DNA of 64,000 nucleotides, taken from positions 20,652,181 through 20,716,180 of the forward strand of contig NC_135552.1 of assembly GCF_964340395.1 (NCBI RefSeq). Reading direction: 5' to 3'. Below the pieces are notes generated by a model. The model searched no databases, was not told where the DNA came from, and saw only the letters and a program-made list of their open reading frames with translations. The position numbers and the translations under genes were made by a program. Positions within the stretch are counted from its first letter, which is position 1. Every line of letters starts with the position of its first letter. Below are positions 1 to 11,000 of the stretch, piece by piece. The DNA comes from Glandiceps talaboti (lineage: Eukaryota > Hemichordata > Enteropneusta > Spengelidae).

Positions 1-1174
1 TACCTGTTTAATTCATTTGCAGGACTATATCAGATCCCAAACAGCTTCTGGAAATTACACTGGCATGCTTCTATTAGATCTTCAAAAAGCATTTGACACC
101 GTTGACCACATTATTTTGTGCAAAAAGCTTAACCTTATGGGTATAGAATCAGTGCAATGGTTCCAGTCTTATCTAACTGGCAGAAAACAGTTAGTTAATG
201 TAAATGAAACGAATTCAGATATCAAGGATATTCACTGTGGTGTTCCGCAAGGAAGTATTCTAGGGCCATTATTATTTCTATGCTATGTGAATGATATGGA
301 AATTTCCATCAAATGTAAACTCCTACTTTATGCTGATGACAGTGCCATTTTAGTGTCACATAAGGACGTGCATCACATTGCCTCGGAGTTGGGCAAAGAA
401 CTTGAATCATGTAACAAATGGCTGATTGACAATAAGCTTTCTCTCCACCTCGGGAAAACAGAACTCATTCTATTCGGCTCGAAACGCAAACTAAGTAAGG
501 TTTCTGAATTTAAAATAACTTGTAATCAACATGATATTCATGCCAGCAAATCTGTCAAATACCTTGGGCTCGATCTTGATCAAAATCTATCAGGGCTCCA
601 AATTGTTCAGAATATCATTAAGAAAACCAATTCAAGGCTTAAGTTCCTTTACAGACAAGCAAATTTTCTCAACCAATACTCGCGTAAAACCCTTTGCTCT
701 GCTCTGATCCAATGTCACTTTGATTATTCATGTTCATCCTGGTACTCTGCTCTTACCACAACTCTCAAAAAGAAACTCCAAATTGCACAAAACAAAATAA
801 TACGGTTCATCCTTTCTATGGAGCCAAGATCACACATAGGTGCTGATCAGTTTGATGCCCTGGGTATGCTGGATGTCAAGGGTAGAGTGAGCCAGCTCCG
901 ATTCAACCATGCTTTCAAAATATACAATAACTCCAGCCCGGAGTACTTGTCCCATCAGTTTACCAAAGTATCCTCTGTTCATAACTATGGTACTAGGGGA
1001 AGTAGGTACAATTTTCACCAGCCAATGATTAAATGTCAGGCTGCAAATACGTTTTACGCTAATGCTATCAAGGACTGGAATAATCTACCAGTATCGATAA
1101 AACAGATATCACAAAGGAATGTCTTCAAAAAAGCAGTCAAATCATATCTGTCCAGTACACTAAGGGACCACTAA
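1..1174 (+). CDS. LINE ORF2 reverse transcriptase, C-terminal part (5' end outside window)
   Basis: The frame is open to the left edge and ends with TAA at 1,172-1,174, giving about 390 residues. It holds the later reverse transcriptase motifs: LDLQKAFDTVDH with the first catalytic Asp, GVPQGSILGPLLFL, and the LLYADDS box (329-340) with the two remaining catalytic Asp. Then follow the thumb region (CNKWLIDNKLSL, VKYLGLDLD) and a C-terminal tail. The pattern fits CR1/L2-type non-LTR retrotransposons. There is no frameshift or internal stop in the visible part, so this copy is young. The apparent start at 17 is only a TTG; the reading frame continues upstream. Endonuclease and ORF1 would lie left of the window. 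Confidence 0.93.
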   Translation, partial: TCLIHLQDYIRSQTASGNYTGMLLLDLQKAFDTVDHIILCKKLNLMGIESVQWFQSYLTGRKQLVNVNETNSDIKDIHCGVPQGSILGPLLFLCYVNDMEISIKCKLLLYADDSAILVSHKDVHHIASELGKELESCNKWLIDNKLSLHLGKTELILFGSKRKLSKVSEFKITCNQHDIHASKSVKYLGLDLDQNLSGLQIVQNIIKKTNSRLKFLYRQANFLNQYSRKTLCSALIQCHFDYSCSSWYSALTTTLKKKLQIAQNKIIRFILSMEPRSHIGADQFDALGMLDVKGRVSQLRFNHAFKIYNNSSPEYLSHQFTKVSSVHNYGTRGSRYNFHQPMIKCQAANTFYANAIKDWNNLPVSIKQISQRNVFKKAVKSYLSSTLRDH

Positions 1175-1442
1175 TACTGGAAACAGCGTGTTTATTCCCT
1201 ATTAGCTAGTTTGCCTCGATAGCTTTCCTTTTCATCTGTTATTCTTTCCCATTCCATGTAGTCAAATACTTATGCTAATCCTGCCACTTTCTTGAATCAC
1301 TGTACGGACCCCACTGGAAACAAGTCTTTGACTTTCGTGGGTTATCCAAGTAATTCAACAATTTGTACCAGTTTTTATTTGTATATCTGCACTGTCGATC
1401 TTGTTGTTTTACTGAAATAAACTAAACTAAACTAAACTAAAT
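1175..1442 (+). mobile_element. LINE 3' UTR with (ACTAA)n tail
   Basis: About 240 bases of non-coding sequence follow the reverse transcriptase stop and end in four to five copies of a five-base ACTAA unit at about 1,418-1,441. A short tandem tail in place of poly(A) is usual for CR1/L2-like LINEs. The sequence right after the tail matches intron sequence of the repeated-exon gene (compare 3,300-3,340 and 4,805-4,845), so the LINE inserted into that intron. Confidence 0.8.
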
Positions 1443-1871
1443 TTCATAGTCTGGCTTGACAAATATATTACTAAGATTGTTAAATCATATCATCTGCTTT
1501 TAATCGTTTTATTATATTAATATTACTGCATTGTATCACCTAGTGCAACAAATATTGCTTCATCTTAACCTACTGATCAAAAGTAAACGTAGTTACAATG
1601 TATATGATTTGGCTATGATCATTACTACTAATGATAACAGTAATTGCTTTTACTGATAACTATAATTGAAACAAAGAAAATGTAGCAATGTTGGTAAGAT
1701 GTTGCACCACAGCTGGTGATGAAAAGAAGCAGTAGTATATTTCGAGTTAGATTATAAAATGTAACAATGTAACACTTTTTTACGAATCAGACGTTACAAT
1801 GTAATAATGTGAGTAACATTTTTTTACGAACCAGCCAAAGATTATTTCTATTCAATTAATTTCCATTGTAC

Positions 1872-2006
1872 CTTGATGTGTTCTTGTACGTTCATATGTT
1901 CAAAGGTTTCTTGCACATCTTGTGAAGAATGCCATTTCTGGTATATTTCTGCCACTTCATTTCCCGAAAGCTGGTCTTCATTTTTCTTAAGAGCTGCACA
2001 TAATTG
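1872..2006 (-). CDS. Repeated-exon gene, B-type exon 3
   Basis: Exon of 135 bases with acceptor TTACCTAAG. It encodes 45 residues beginning QLCAALKKNEDQLSGNEVAE. The donor reads GTACAATGGA, where the other B exons have GTAAATACAATGG, so a short deletion has weakened it. The exon may be skipped or decayed. Confidence 0.68.
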
Positions 2007-5000
2007 CTTAGGTAACATAACGAGACATAGAACATCAATTTACCATATAACCGTAAATTAATGTCAAAGTGCTGATTGAATGTTTCACTGGTTGAGTATT
2101 GTATGGCAACTCAAACTCGTCTACGAGTCGTAGAGAAGTTGTCGACAGAAATTCTCCAGTTTCAACTATGTGACAATCATATACAGAAGAAACAAGTAAA
2201 CTGCATCGTACATAAAAGATCTTTATTTATTTCAGATGTGTCAGAATATTGATGTTTTCTGTGTGAAATTGTTTCCCGTGAGTGTGATCGCCTAGCCTTT
2301 TACTGCCTATCCAACCATACGGTTTGGCGATTGCAGATAGAATGTAGATATTGACATGGGATTGATTATGGTTATACTTACCACAAAAGGAAGTAATGCA
2401 CACACGTCCCGAAACACTTCTGGGGAGTCGTTCTTACAACTTGAACTCAGTACCTTCTCTTCAGCTTTAGTAAGTAGATTTGTTTCTTTAAGGGCTGTAC
2501 ATAATCTCTAAAATAACGTGAAGGTAGGTAGAGAATTCAAAGACATACCAATCTATCTGTTTGCTAGGAAACACCTGCCGTTTCTCTATTTTCACTAATT
2601 TTAGTTCAAAAATATGCATGAGATACAAATATATTATCATTCTAGTGTGCCAATGAAATTTTTGTGCTCAATAATTTAAAAAAAATCTACTTGTTGTATC
2701 AACAGAGAAATGTATAGGCAATCGAAAATTGTCCATTCCATTGTCTATAATTTGAATGTAAACTAGGATATGAAGTCGTGGTCTTAAAATTCTTAAATTT
2801 CGTTCATACAAAACTACGGTTGTACACTTCTAAAAGTTATAGCATTAATGTTTCTATGCTAAAGAGATTATACCACAGGGAGATGTAATCTTTCTTGTAG
2901 GATAGTTATATAACATACCACCACGAGTAGCAAATTAATCTTTTTGTAGAATTCAGTGATACATGAAGGTGTCAGATTTGACATACTGTACATAGCTTAT
3001 TATCTACATCTGAATTAAAATTGTTTCTTATTTGGAGAAGCCACTTTATGATTGTGCGTTTATTTAGTTGTCGATAATGTATCAAGGAAACTTGGAGAGC
3101 ATTGATATAATTGCTCCCTTGTGGTATGCATGTATTTTACAGGAAAATACTAACTTGAAGATATACATGTACATTAAATATAGCAAGCACAATGACTATT
3201 TTGACGTCATCAACATTTTCATAACTACTGTTTTATACAATGGAAGCCAGATGAAGAGAAACAAAGTCGTCTGGCTAGCTAAAAAATCTTACTAACATTT
3301 CCACATTTCATAGTCTGGCTTGACAAATATGTTACTAAGATTGTTAAATCATATCATGCTCTTTTTAGATGTTTAATTATTCCTGTGACTATACATTGAT
3401 TTTTTTTACGGTGAAATTATTTCCTGTAAGTGTAATCGCATAGCTATTTAATGCCTATGCAAATAGCAATTATAAGATTTGGTGATTGCAGATAGAATTG
3501 AGACATTGACATGAACTGATTATGGTTATGCTTACCACAAGAGGAAGGTTTGCAAACTTGTCCCTTCTAGTTTCTTCTGGCAAGTCGTTCTTACAACTTG
3601 AATTCAGTACATTGGCTTCAGCTTTAGTAAGTAGATTTGTTTCTTTAAGGGCTGTACATAATCTCTAAAATAAGGTGAAGGTAGAGAATTCAAAGACATA
3701 CCACTTTTTTCTGTTTGCGTCTACTAGTATTGCAAACAATTTCGATTCGACTATCGTACTAGTAGGCTTGGCCTATATTCACTTCAAACATTCAACTACA
3801 TGTCTCTTTCAAAAGAATCTTTTAGCAGGGCACTAATTGCTTGCTGTAATGTTTATCCCTTTTCACAAAAGTTTAAAGGATTTAAAATATTAAAAATAAA
3901 CTATTCCGTTACATTAACCTTATTGCAGGAGTCATGATGGTGTCGAGAGTTTGTAAAGACTGTCAAAAAATGCATGAAGCCAAACTATCAAATAAAAGTC
4001 TTGCTTGTTTGTTTATCCGTACGGAAAGTGTTCGGTTTACACAATGTTCGATCGATATGACTACATGATCAGATACTCCCATACTTGGTTAGCAATTATG
4101 CCTGTGCCGCTATTCAAAAGTAGGATGGTGTTATTTGTATACTTACAGTAAGTTTTGCAGCAATCAGATATTGCTCGATTGCATCCAGAAAATCTTTCCC
4201 TGTTTTCACTCCGTCACCAGCAGTGTTGAAAAAAACGAACGATAATTTTACTTTCTCAGATGTTACCAATTTCTCTTTAACGTCGCCGTATAATTTCTAG
4301 AATAGAATGTTAAGATATATGCTATATAACAATTAGATTGTATTAAATGAGTATTCATAGCTAAACAATATAAGGTGGTTGTACATTACAAATATCCCGA
4401 CAAATGCCAAACTTTTTATACCGAATATGTGAAAGATTGATTTCAATGCAATTACTACTAGGGGTGTGGTCGATATAAGGATTGTTTTAATATATGAGCA
4501 ATAATTTGGAGGGTACTCTTTGACATAGCTTGGTGGAAACACCTGTCACGTCTCTAACTTCACTAATTTTAGTTCCAAAATATGAAAGGAATACAAAATT
4601 TTTATCATTCTAGTGTGCTAACAAAATTTTTGTGTTGAATTCTTTTCGAAATCAACTTGTTGGCGGTAACAGCGAAATGCATAGACTAATGACTATATTT
4701 GACGTCATCAAAATTTTCGTAGCTACAGTTTAATACAATTTAAACCAGATGAACAGATGATAGTCGTCTGGCTAGCTAAACCAAACTTACTAACATTGTC
4801 ATATTTCACAGTCTGGCTTGACAAATATGTTACTAAGATTGTCAAATCATATCGTCTGGTTTTAGAAAATATCTTATTAATATTAGTAAAGAAGAAAAGA
4901 AGCAGTAATATTTTTCGAGCTAGACGATACAATGTAACAATGTAACACTTTTAAAGAATCAGACGATAAAATGTAAAAATGTAACCCTTTTTGAGAATCA

Positions 5001-8000
5001 GACAATACTATGTATCAATGTGAGTAACACTTTTTATGAACAAGACGATACAATGTTACAATGTGTGTAACATATTTTAAAACCAGACAAAGATTTTTTC
5101 GACTCAATTAATTTCCATTGTATTTACCTTGATGTGTTCTTGTACGTTCGTATCTTCAAAGGATTCTTCCGTATCTTCTTGGCTTTGTGAATAATACCAT
5201 TTTTGGTATATTTCTGTCACTTTATCTTCCGGAGGCAAGTCTTTATTTTTCTTAAGATCTGCACATACTTGCTTAGGTAACATAACGAGACACACAACAA
5301 CCGTCAAATAATGTCACAGTGTTGATTGAATGTTTCATTTGTTGAGTATATGTAGAAAATTACAATTGTCTACGCGTCGTAGAGAAATTGTCTACAGAAA
5401 TCCTCCAGTTTCAACTATGTGATAATCATTTACCGAAGCAAAAGAAAACTATTCAAATGCATCATACATAATGGATCTTTATCTATTTCAGATGTTTAAT
5501 TCCTGTGTCAGTACATTGATGTGTTCTGGGTGAAATTGTCTCCCGTGAGTGTGATCGCATAGCTATTAATGCATATCTAACCATACGATTTGGCGATTGC
5601 AGATAGAATGTAGACATTGACATGGAACTGATTATGGTTATGCTTACCACAAAAGGAAGTTTTACAAATTTTTCCCGAAACACTTCCGGCGAGTCTTCCC
5701 TACTACTTGGACTCAGTACCTTATCTTCAGGCTTAGTAAGTAGATTCATTTGTTTAAGGGCTGTACATAATCCCTAACATAAAGTGAAGGTAGAGAATTC
5801 AAAGACATTTTATCTGTTTGGTCTACCAGTATTGCAAACAGTTTCACTTCGACTATCATATATATTCACCTCAAACATTCAACTACATGTCTCTTTCAAA
5901 ACAAACTTTAGGCAGGAAATTAATTGCTTGCTGTAATGTTTATTTCCTTTCACAAAGTTTAAATATTAGATTTAAAATATTAAACACCATCTGTTCCGTT
6001 ACATTTACTGTTTTACAGTTGTCAGGATGGTGTCCAAAGTTTGTAAAGATTATCAGACAATGCATGAAGGGCAAACTATGAAATAAAAGTCTTACTTTTT
6101 TGTCCTTTGGGAAAGTGTACGGTTTACACAATGTTTGATCTCTATGACTTGATGCTCATATACTCCCATACTTGGTTAGCACTTATGCCTATGCTATACA
6201 AAATTAGAATCGTGTAATGTGTACACTTACAGTAAGTCTCACATCGATCAGAAATTGCTCGATTGCATCCAGGAAATTGTCCATTGTTTTCAATCTGTAA
6301 TCAGTAGGGTTGAAAAAAACTAAAAGCCGTTTTACTTTCTCAGATGTTACCAATTTCTCCTTAGTTTCGCCGTATAATTTCTAGAAACAGAATATTAAAA
6401 GATATGTCATATAGCAATTAGCTTGTATTAAATGAGAATTCCTAGCTAAACAATATAAGGTGGTTATACATTTCAAATATCTCGACAAGAGCCAAACTTT
6501 TTATACCGAAAATGTTAAAGATTGAATTCAACACAATTTTGTTTTAAAGTAACTAGTTTATGATTCTGTGAATATCTGTTACACTGCAATGAGAATATGC
6601 ATGTATAAAGAAGCAAATTCCTTAATGTAAAACAGTCATCATATCATTTTATAAACAAATCGGGTACAGCTGTGAAACATGACGTGGCTGTTGGAGATAA
6701 TGTTCACAGGCAGTCGGTGAATCGCGGTTTTCAGTTGTCAGTATATATATAGTGCTCAATCGGGGGTTCAATTGTTTTTATTTAATGTAAAAGGGTACGT
6801 TTAGAATCTGAACAAGTGGGATCAGGGTTGTCTGTTTGTAACGCAAGTGGTGACTCGGTCGGTGTACTTCCACGGCCAAAAAAGGAGTGCAGAAATAAAA
6901 CACGGGTAACACGATGTACACCATTTATTTTGTGCAAAAAACATGACGGTAATACAGTCTGATATTTAATGCATATTCGTAAAATGTGTCTGAATGTAAA
7001 AGAGTAAGTTTTGAATCTCGCTACCTTCGCTACCCTTCGCTACATAGCGGAGAGCTAAAATAAAACGGATTCAACCCCATATCTTGCACTAGATGTGTCA
7101 GTAGGGGGAGCATTGAGGCATCAGGAATGACTCGGAGAGACTGCTAGGGTGTGGTTGATATAAGGACTGTTTAAATGAGCAATAAATTGGAGGGTACTTT
7201 TTGACATAGCTTAGTGGAAACACCTGTCATTTCTCTAATTTCACACACTCAAGTTCAAAAAATATGCAAAACATATGCAAAAAATATGCAAAAAGTACAT
7301 ACATTTTATCATTCCAGTGTGCCAACGAAATTGTTTTGCTGAATTCCTTTCGAAATCAACTTGTTGGTGGTAACAGAGAAATGTATAGACAATGGAAAAT
7401 TCTCCATTCCATTGTCTATAATTTAAATGTAAACTAGGATATGAAGTCGTGGTCTTAAAATTCTTAAATTTCGTTTGAATAAACGTACGGTTGTACACGT
7501 CTAAAAGTTGTATCGATAATGTTTCTCTGCTAAAGAGATTATACCACAGGGAGATGTAATCTTACTTGTATGATAGCTATGTAACATACCACCACGAGTA
7601 GCAAATTAATCTTTTTGTAGAATTCAGTGATACATGAAGGTCTTGGATTTGACATACTGTACATGACTTGTTATCTACATCTGAATCAAAATTGTTTCTT
7701 ATTTGGAGAAGCCACTTTATGATTGTGTGTTTATTTAGTTGTCGATACTGTATAAAGAAACCTGGAGAGCATTGATATAATTGCTCCCTTGTGGCATGCA
7801 TGTATTTTGCAGGAAAATACCAACTTGAAGATATACATGTACACTTAACATAGCAAGCGCAATGGCTATTTCTGACGTCTTCAAGATGTTCATAACAGTT
7901 TACTACAGTTTTATAGAATGGAAGCCCGATGAAGAGAAACAGAGACGTCTGGATGGCTGGCTGGCTGGCTGGCTACAAAAACTCTCACTAATATTTCCAC

Positions 8001-11000
8001 ATTTCATAGTCTGGCTTAACAAATATGTTAATAGTAATAAGATTGTTAAATCATATCGTATGCTTTTTAAAAGTATCTTCTGAATATTACTGCATTTTAT
8101 CACCTGGAACAACTACTTATTGTTTCATCTTAACCTACTCATCAAAAGAAAACGTTGTTACAATGCACATGGTTTGGCGGCGATCTGCTATTAATGATAA
8201 TAGTAATTGAAACATAAAAAATGTAGCAACGCTGTTAAGATTTAGCACCACAGCTGGTGATGATGAAAAGAACCAGTAATATTTTTCGAGCTAGACAATG
8301 TAACAGTGTGAGTAAGACTTTTTACGAATCAGACAAAGATTTTTTGGACTCAATTAATTTTCATTGTATTTACCTTGATGTGTTCTTGTAAGTTAGTATC
8401 TTCTCTTTGACTTTGTGAAGAATACCACTTTCGATATAAGTCTGACACTTTATCTTCCGAAGGCAGGTCTTTCTTTTTCTTAAGAGCTGCACATATTTGC
8501 TTAGGCAACATAACGAGACACAGAACATCAATTTACTATATAACCGTCAATTAATATCACAGTGCTGATTGAATGTTTCACTGGTTGAGAATTGTATGGC
8601 AACTCAAACTTGTCTACGAGTCGTAGAGAAGTTGTCGACAGAAATCCTCCTGGTTCAACTATGTGAGAATCATTTACAAAAACAAAATATATTCAAATGA
8701 ATCACACATAATAGCTCTTTATCTATTTCAGATGTTTACATGTAATTCCTGTCTCAGTATATTTATGCTTTCAGGGGAAAATTATTTCCTTTGACTTTGA
8801 CCGCATAGTTATTTAATGCCTATCTAACCATACCATTTGGGGATTGCAGATATAATTTAGACATTGACATGGTACTGATTATGGTTATACTTACCACAAA
8901 AGGAAGTTTTGCAAACTTTCCCAGAAACACTTCTGGCGAGTCGTTCTTACAACTTGAATTTAGTACATTCTCTTCAGCTTTAGTAAGTAGATTTGTTTCT
9001 TTAAGTGCTGTACATAATCTCTAAAATAAAGTGAAGGTAGAGAATTCAAAGACATGCAATTTTATGTGTTTGCGTCTACTAATATTGCGTCACAGTTTCA
9101 TTTCGACTATCATTCTAGTAGGCTTGGCCTATATTCACTTCAAACATTCAACTGCATGTCTCTTTCAAAACAAACTTTTGGCAGGGCACCAATTCCTTTC
9201 TACAAAGTTTAAATATGAGATTCAAAATATTAAACATAATCTTTTCCGTTACATTTACTTTGTTGCAGTAGTCAGGGTGGTCTCCATAGTTGTGTTTTGT
9301 ATAGGAACAGCATGTAAGTACAGCTGACCAATGAAAAAGGCCGTTGTAGCCGTTGGGTGGCGCCAGTCACTCGAATTAAGTACATAATGTTGAATTCAAT
9401 GTTGTGTGTTTACTAAACTCTTCTTTATTCGCATCCAATTTGATTTTATCATAAATGTTTTGCATGGTTTCATTAGTTGAGGATTGTACGGAATGAAAGA
9501 AATGTTCAATCTTAATATGATATTTGAATAAAATGTGGGAGAAGAACTAACGAGAATTAAGGAGAAAAGAAAGAGGGTTTTCAGTTAGTTGGTAGGGAGA
9601 TATCGATTCAGTTGAACGGTAGCGGATTATAGCTGATCTGAGCTGGACGAAGTAACAAGTCCAGTACCGTAGCCTGCGGGGGGGGGGGGGGCTGAGATTT
9701 TGGAAAATAGCAAGAAAAAAGCGACTTTTTGAATACATAGCGATGTTATTAAAATCGTTATTTACGTGATAATTCCTAGCATGCGCGATTTAAATTGATG
9801 GTTCACAAAAGTCAAAATTGACTGTACACTGACTCCTCGCTAATATGTATCATATATCTCTATTGTACTCTGACTTAACTTTGAATGACAACAATATGTC
9901 CAGTTAATTTTGTAACTTTACAAATTCTTCGTGCGGGAAAGTACAAAAAAATTTCACATGCACTGTGCATTTTCCGCGAGTAACAGTAGTCCTGAAAGTC
10001 TCCTTCATTTGAAGATAGCAAGTCGCAATAATGTCAGAGAGTGAAACTCAAAAAAAAGACGGAAAAAAAGTCGTTCAACGTGAGGTCGCCTGTTACATGC
10101 AGTGACTCCGAAGATGCACTCGACCTCATTTACATCTTGTTCCTTATATCAAAACATTTACTGATTCAACGGCAGACCTCTTTTTGGAATATTTGGTGGC
10201 TCTGAAAAACTATTAAACTAGGTACGCAATTTAAGATCCACTCTTTAAAGATCCACTTTCAGTAATTGTTTTCAGCGTTGTCTTTGGTTAAAATGTTGTT
10301 TGACATAATTATCTCATTGCACACTGACACTAGCGTTATTACGCAATTCATTTTGAAGCGACAACTTGCTATGGAAAGAATGGCCCTGAATTTGTAAACC
10401 GAAGTTCGACATCAAAATCCAAACTTCAATTATTTCCATTATAGTGATAATGACAAGGATAATTCATTGAGTTCACCTTGGGTTCCAGCATAAAGGAGAG
10501 CCATAAAAGGGTTGGGAGTAGGGAAAAGAAAATGATTATTTGAGAAAGCACCATCCATTTTTTTTATTTAAAAGTGTTTTTTTTTACTTTGAATGTGATA
10601 ACTTTTCGGCAACTACTTTGAAAGATGTGACATTAGGCGAGGAAAACTGAAAAAGCTGTTCAACCTACCCATATATTTTTTGGTGATGGGCAATATATCC
10701 TCATAAGGGCTTCGCATTTGTTTCAAAATTAAGGATATTTCTTTATATTTTCTGAATAGCACATGTAACAATATACATTTGAGTCTATTCCAAATTATAT
10801 AATATCTTATATAGTGGTTTACTTGGCTCCGACTGCTGATGCATACAAGCATGAATTGAGATCAAATTAAGCTGTTGCATATCCAATGTGCACTAAAAAG
10901 AATTGAGCAAAAGTTTACGACCATGGGAGTGAGCTGAACAGTCATAGGGCCATCAAAGTCTGAAAGTCTTGAAATGTTTTGCTCTTTATTCGGCCAAATT

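Noticed and set aside
1872-9020. Treating the A/B/C exons as the C-terminal part of the TRPM-like gene
   Set aside because: The TRPM-like frame ends with TAA at 27,248-27,246 after a normal coiled coil, and the exon at 12,307-12,489 does not continue in frame from exon 13 (phase 1 gives a stop).
1872-9020. Naming the A/B/C repeat a CARD or death-fold domain
   Set aside because: Leucine spacing is vaguely similar, but units are 42-50 residues, about half of a death fold, and no diagnostic residues are present.
10031-10190. Possible first exon or pseudogene starting MSESETQKKDG on the plus strand
   Set aside because: It needs a frameshift at an A-run, has no following donor, and no relative that I recognise.
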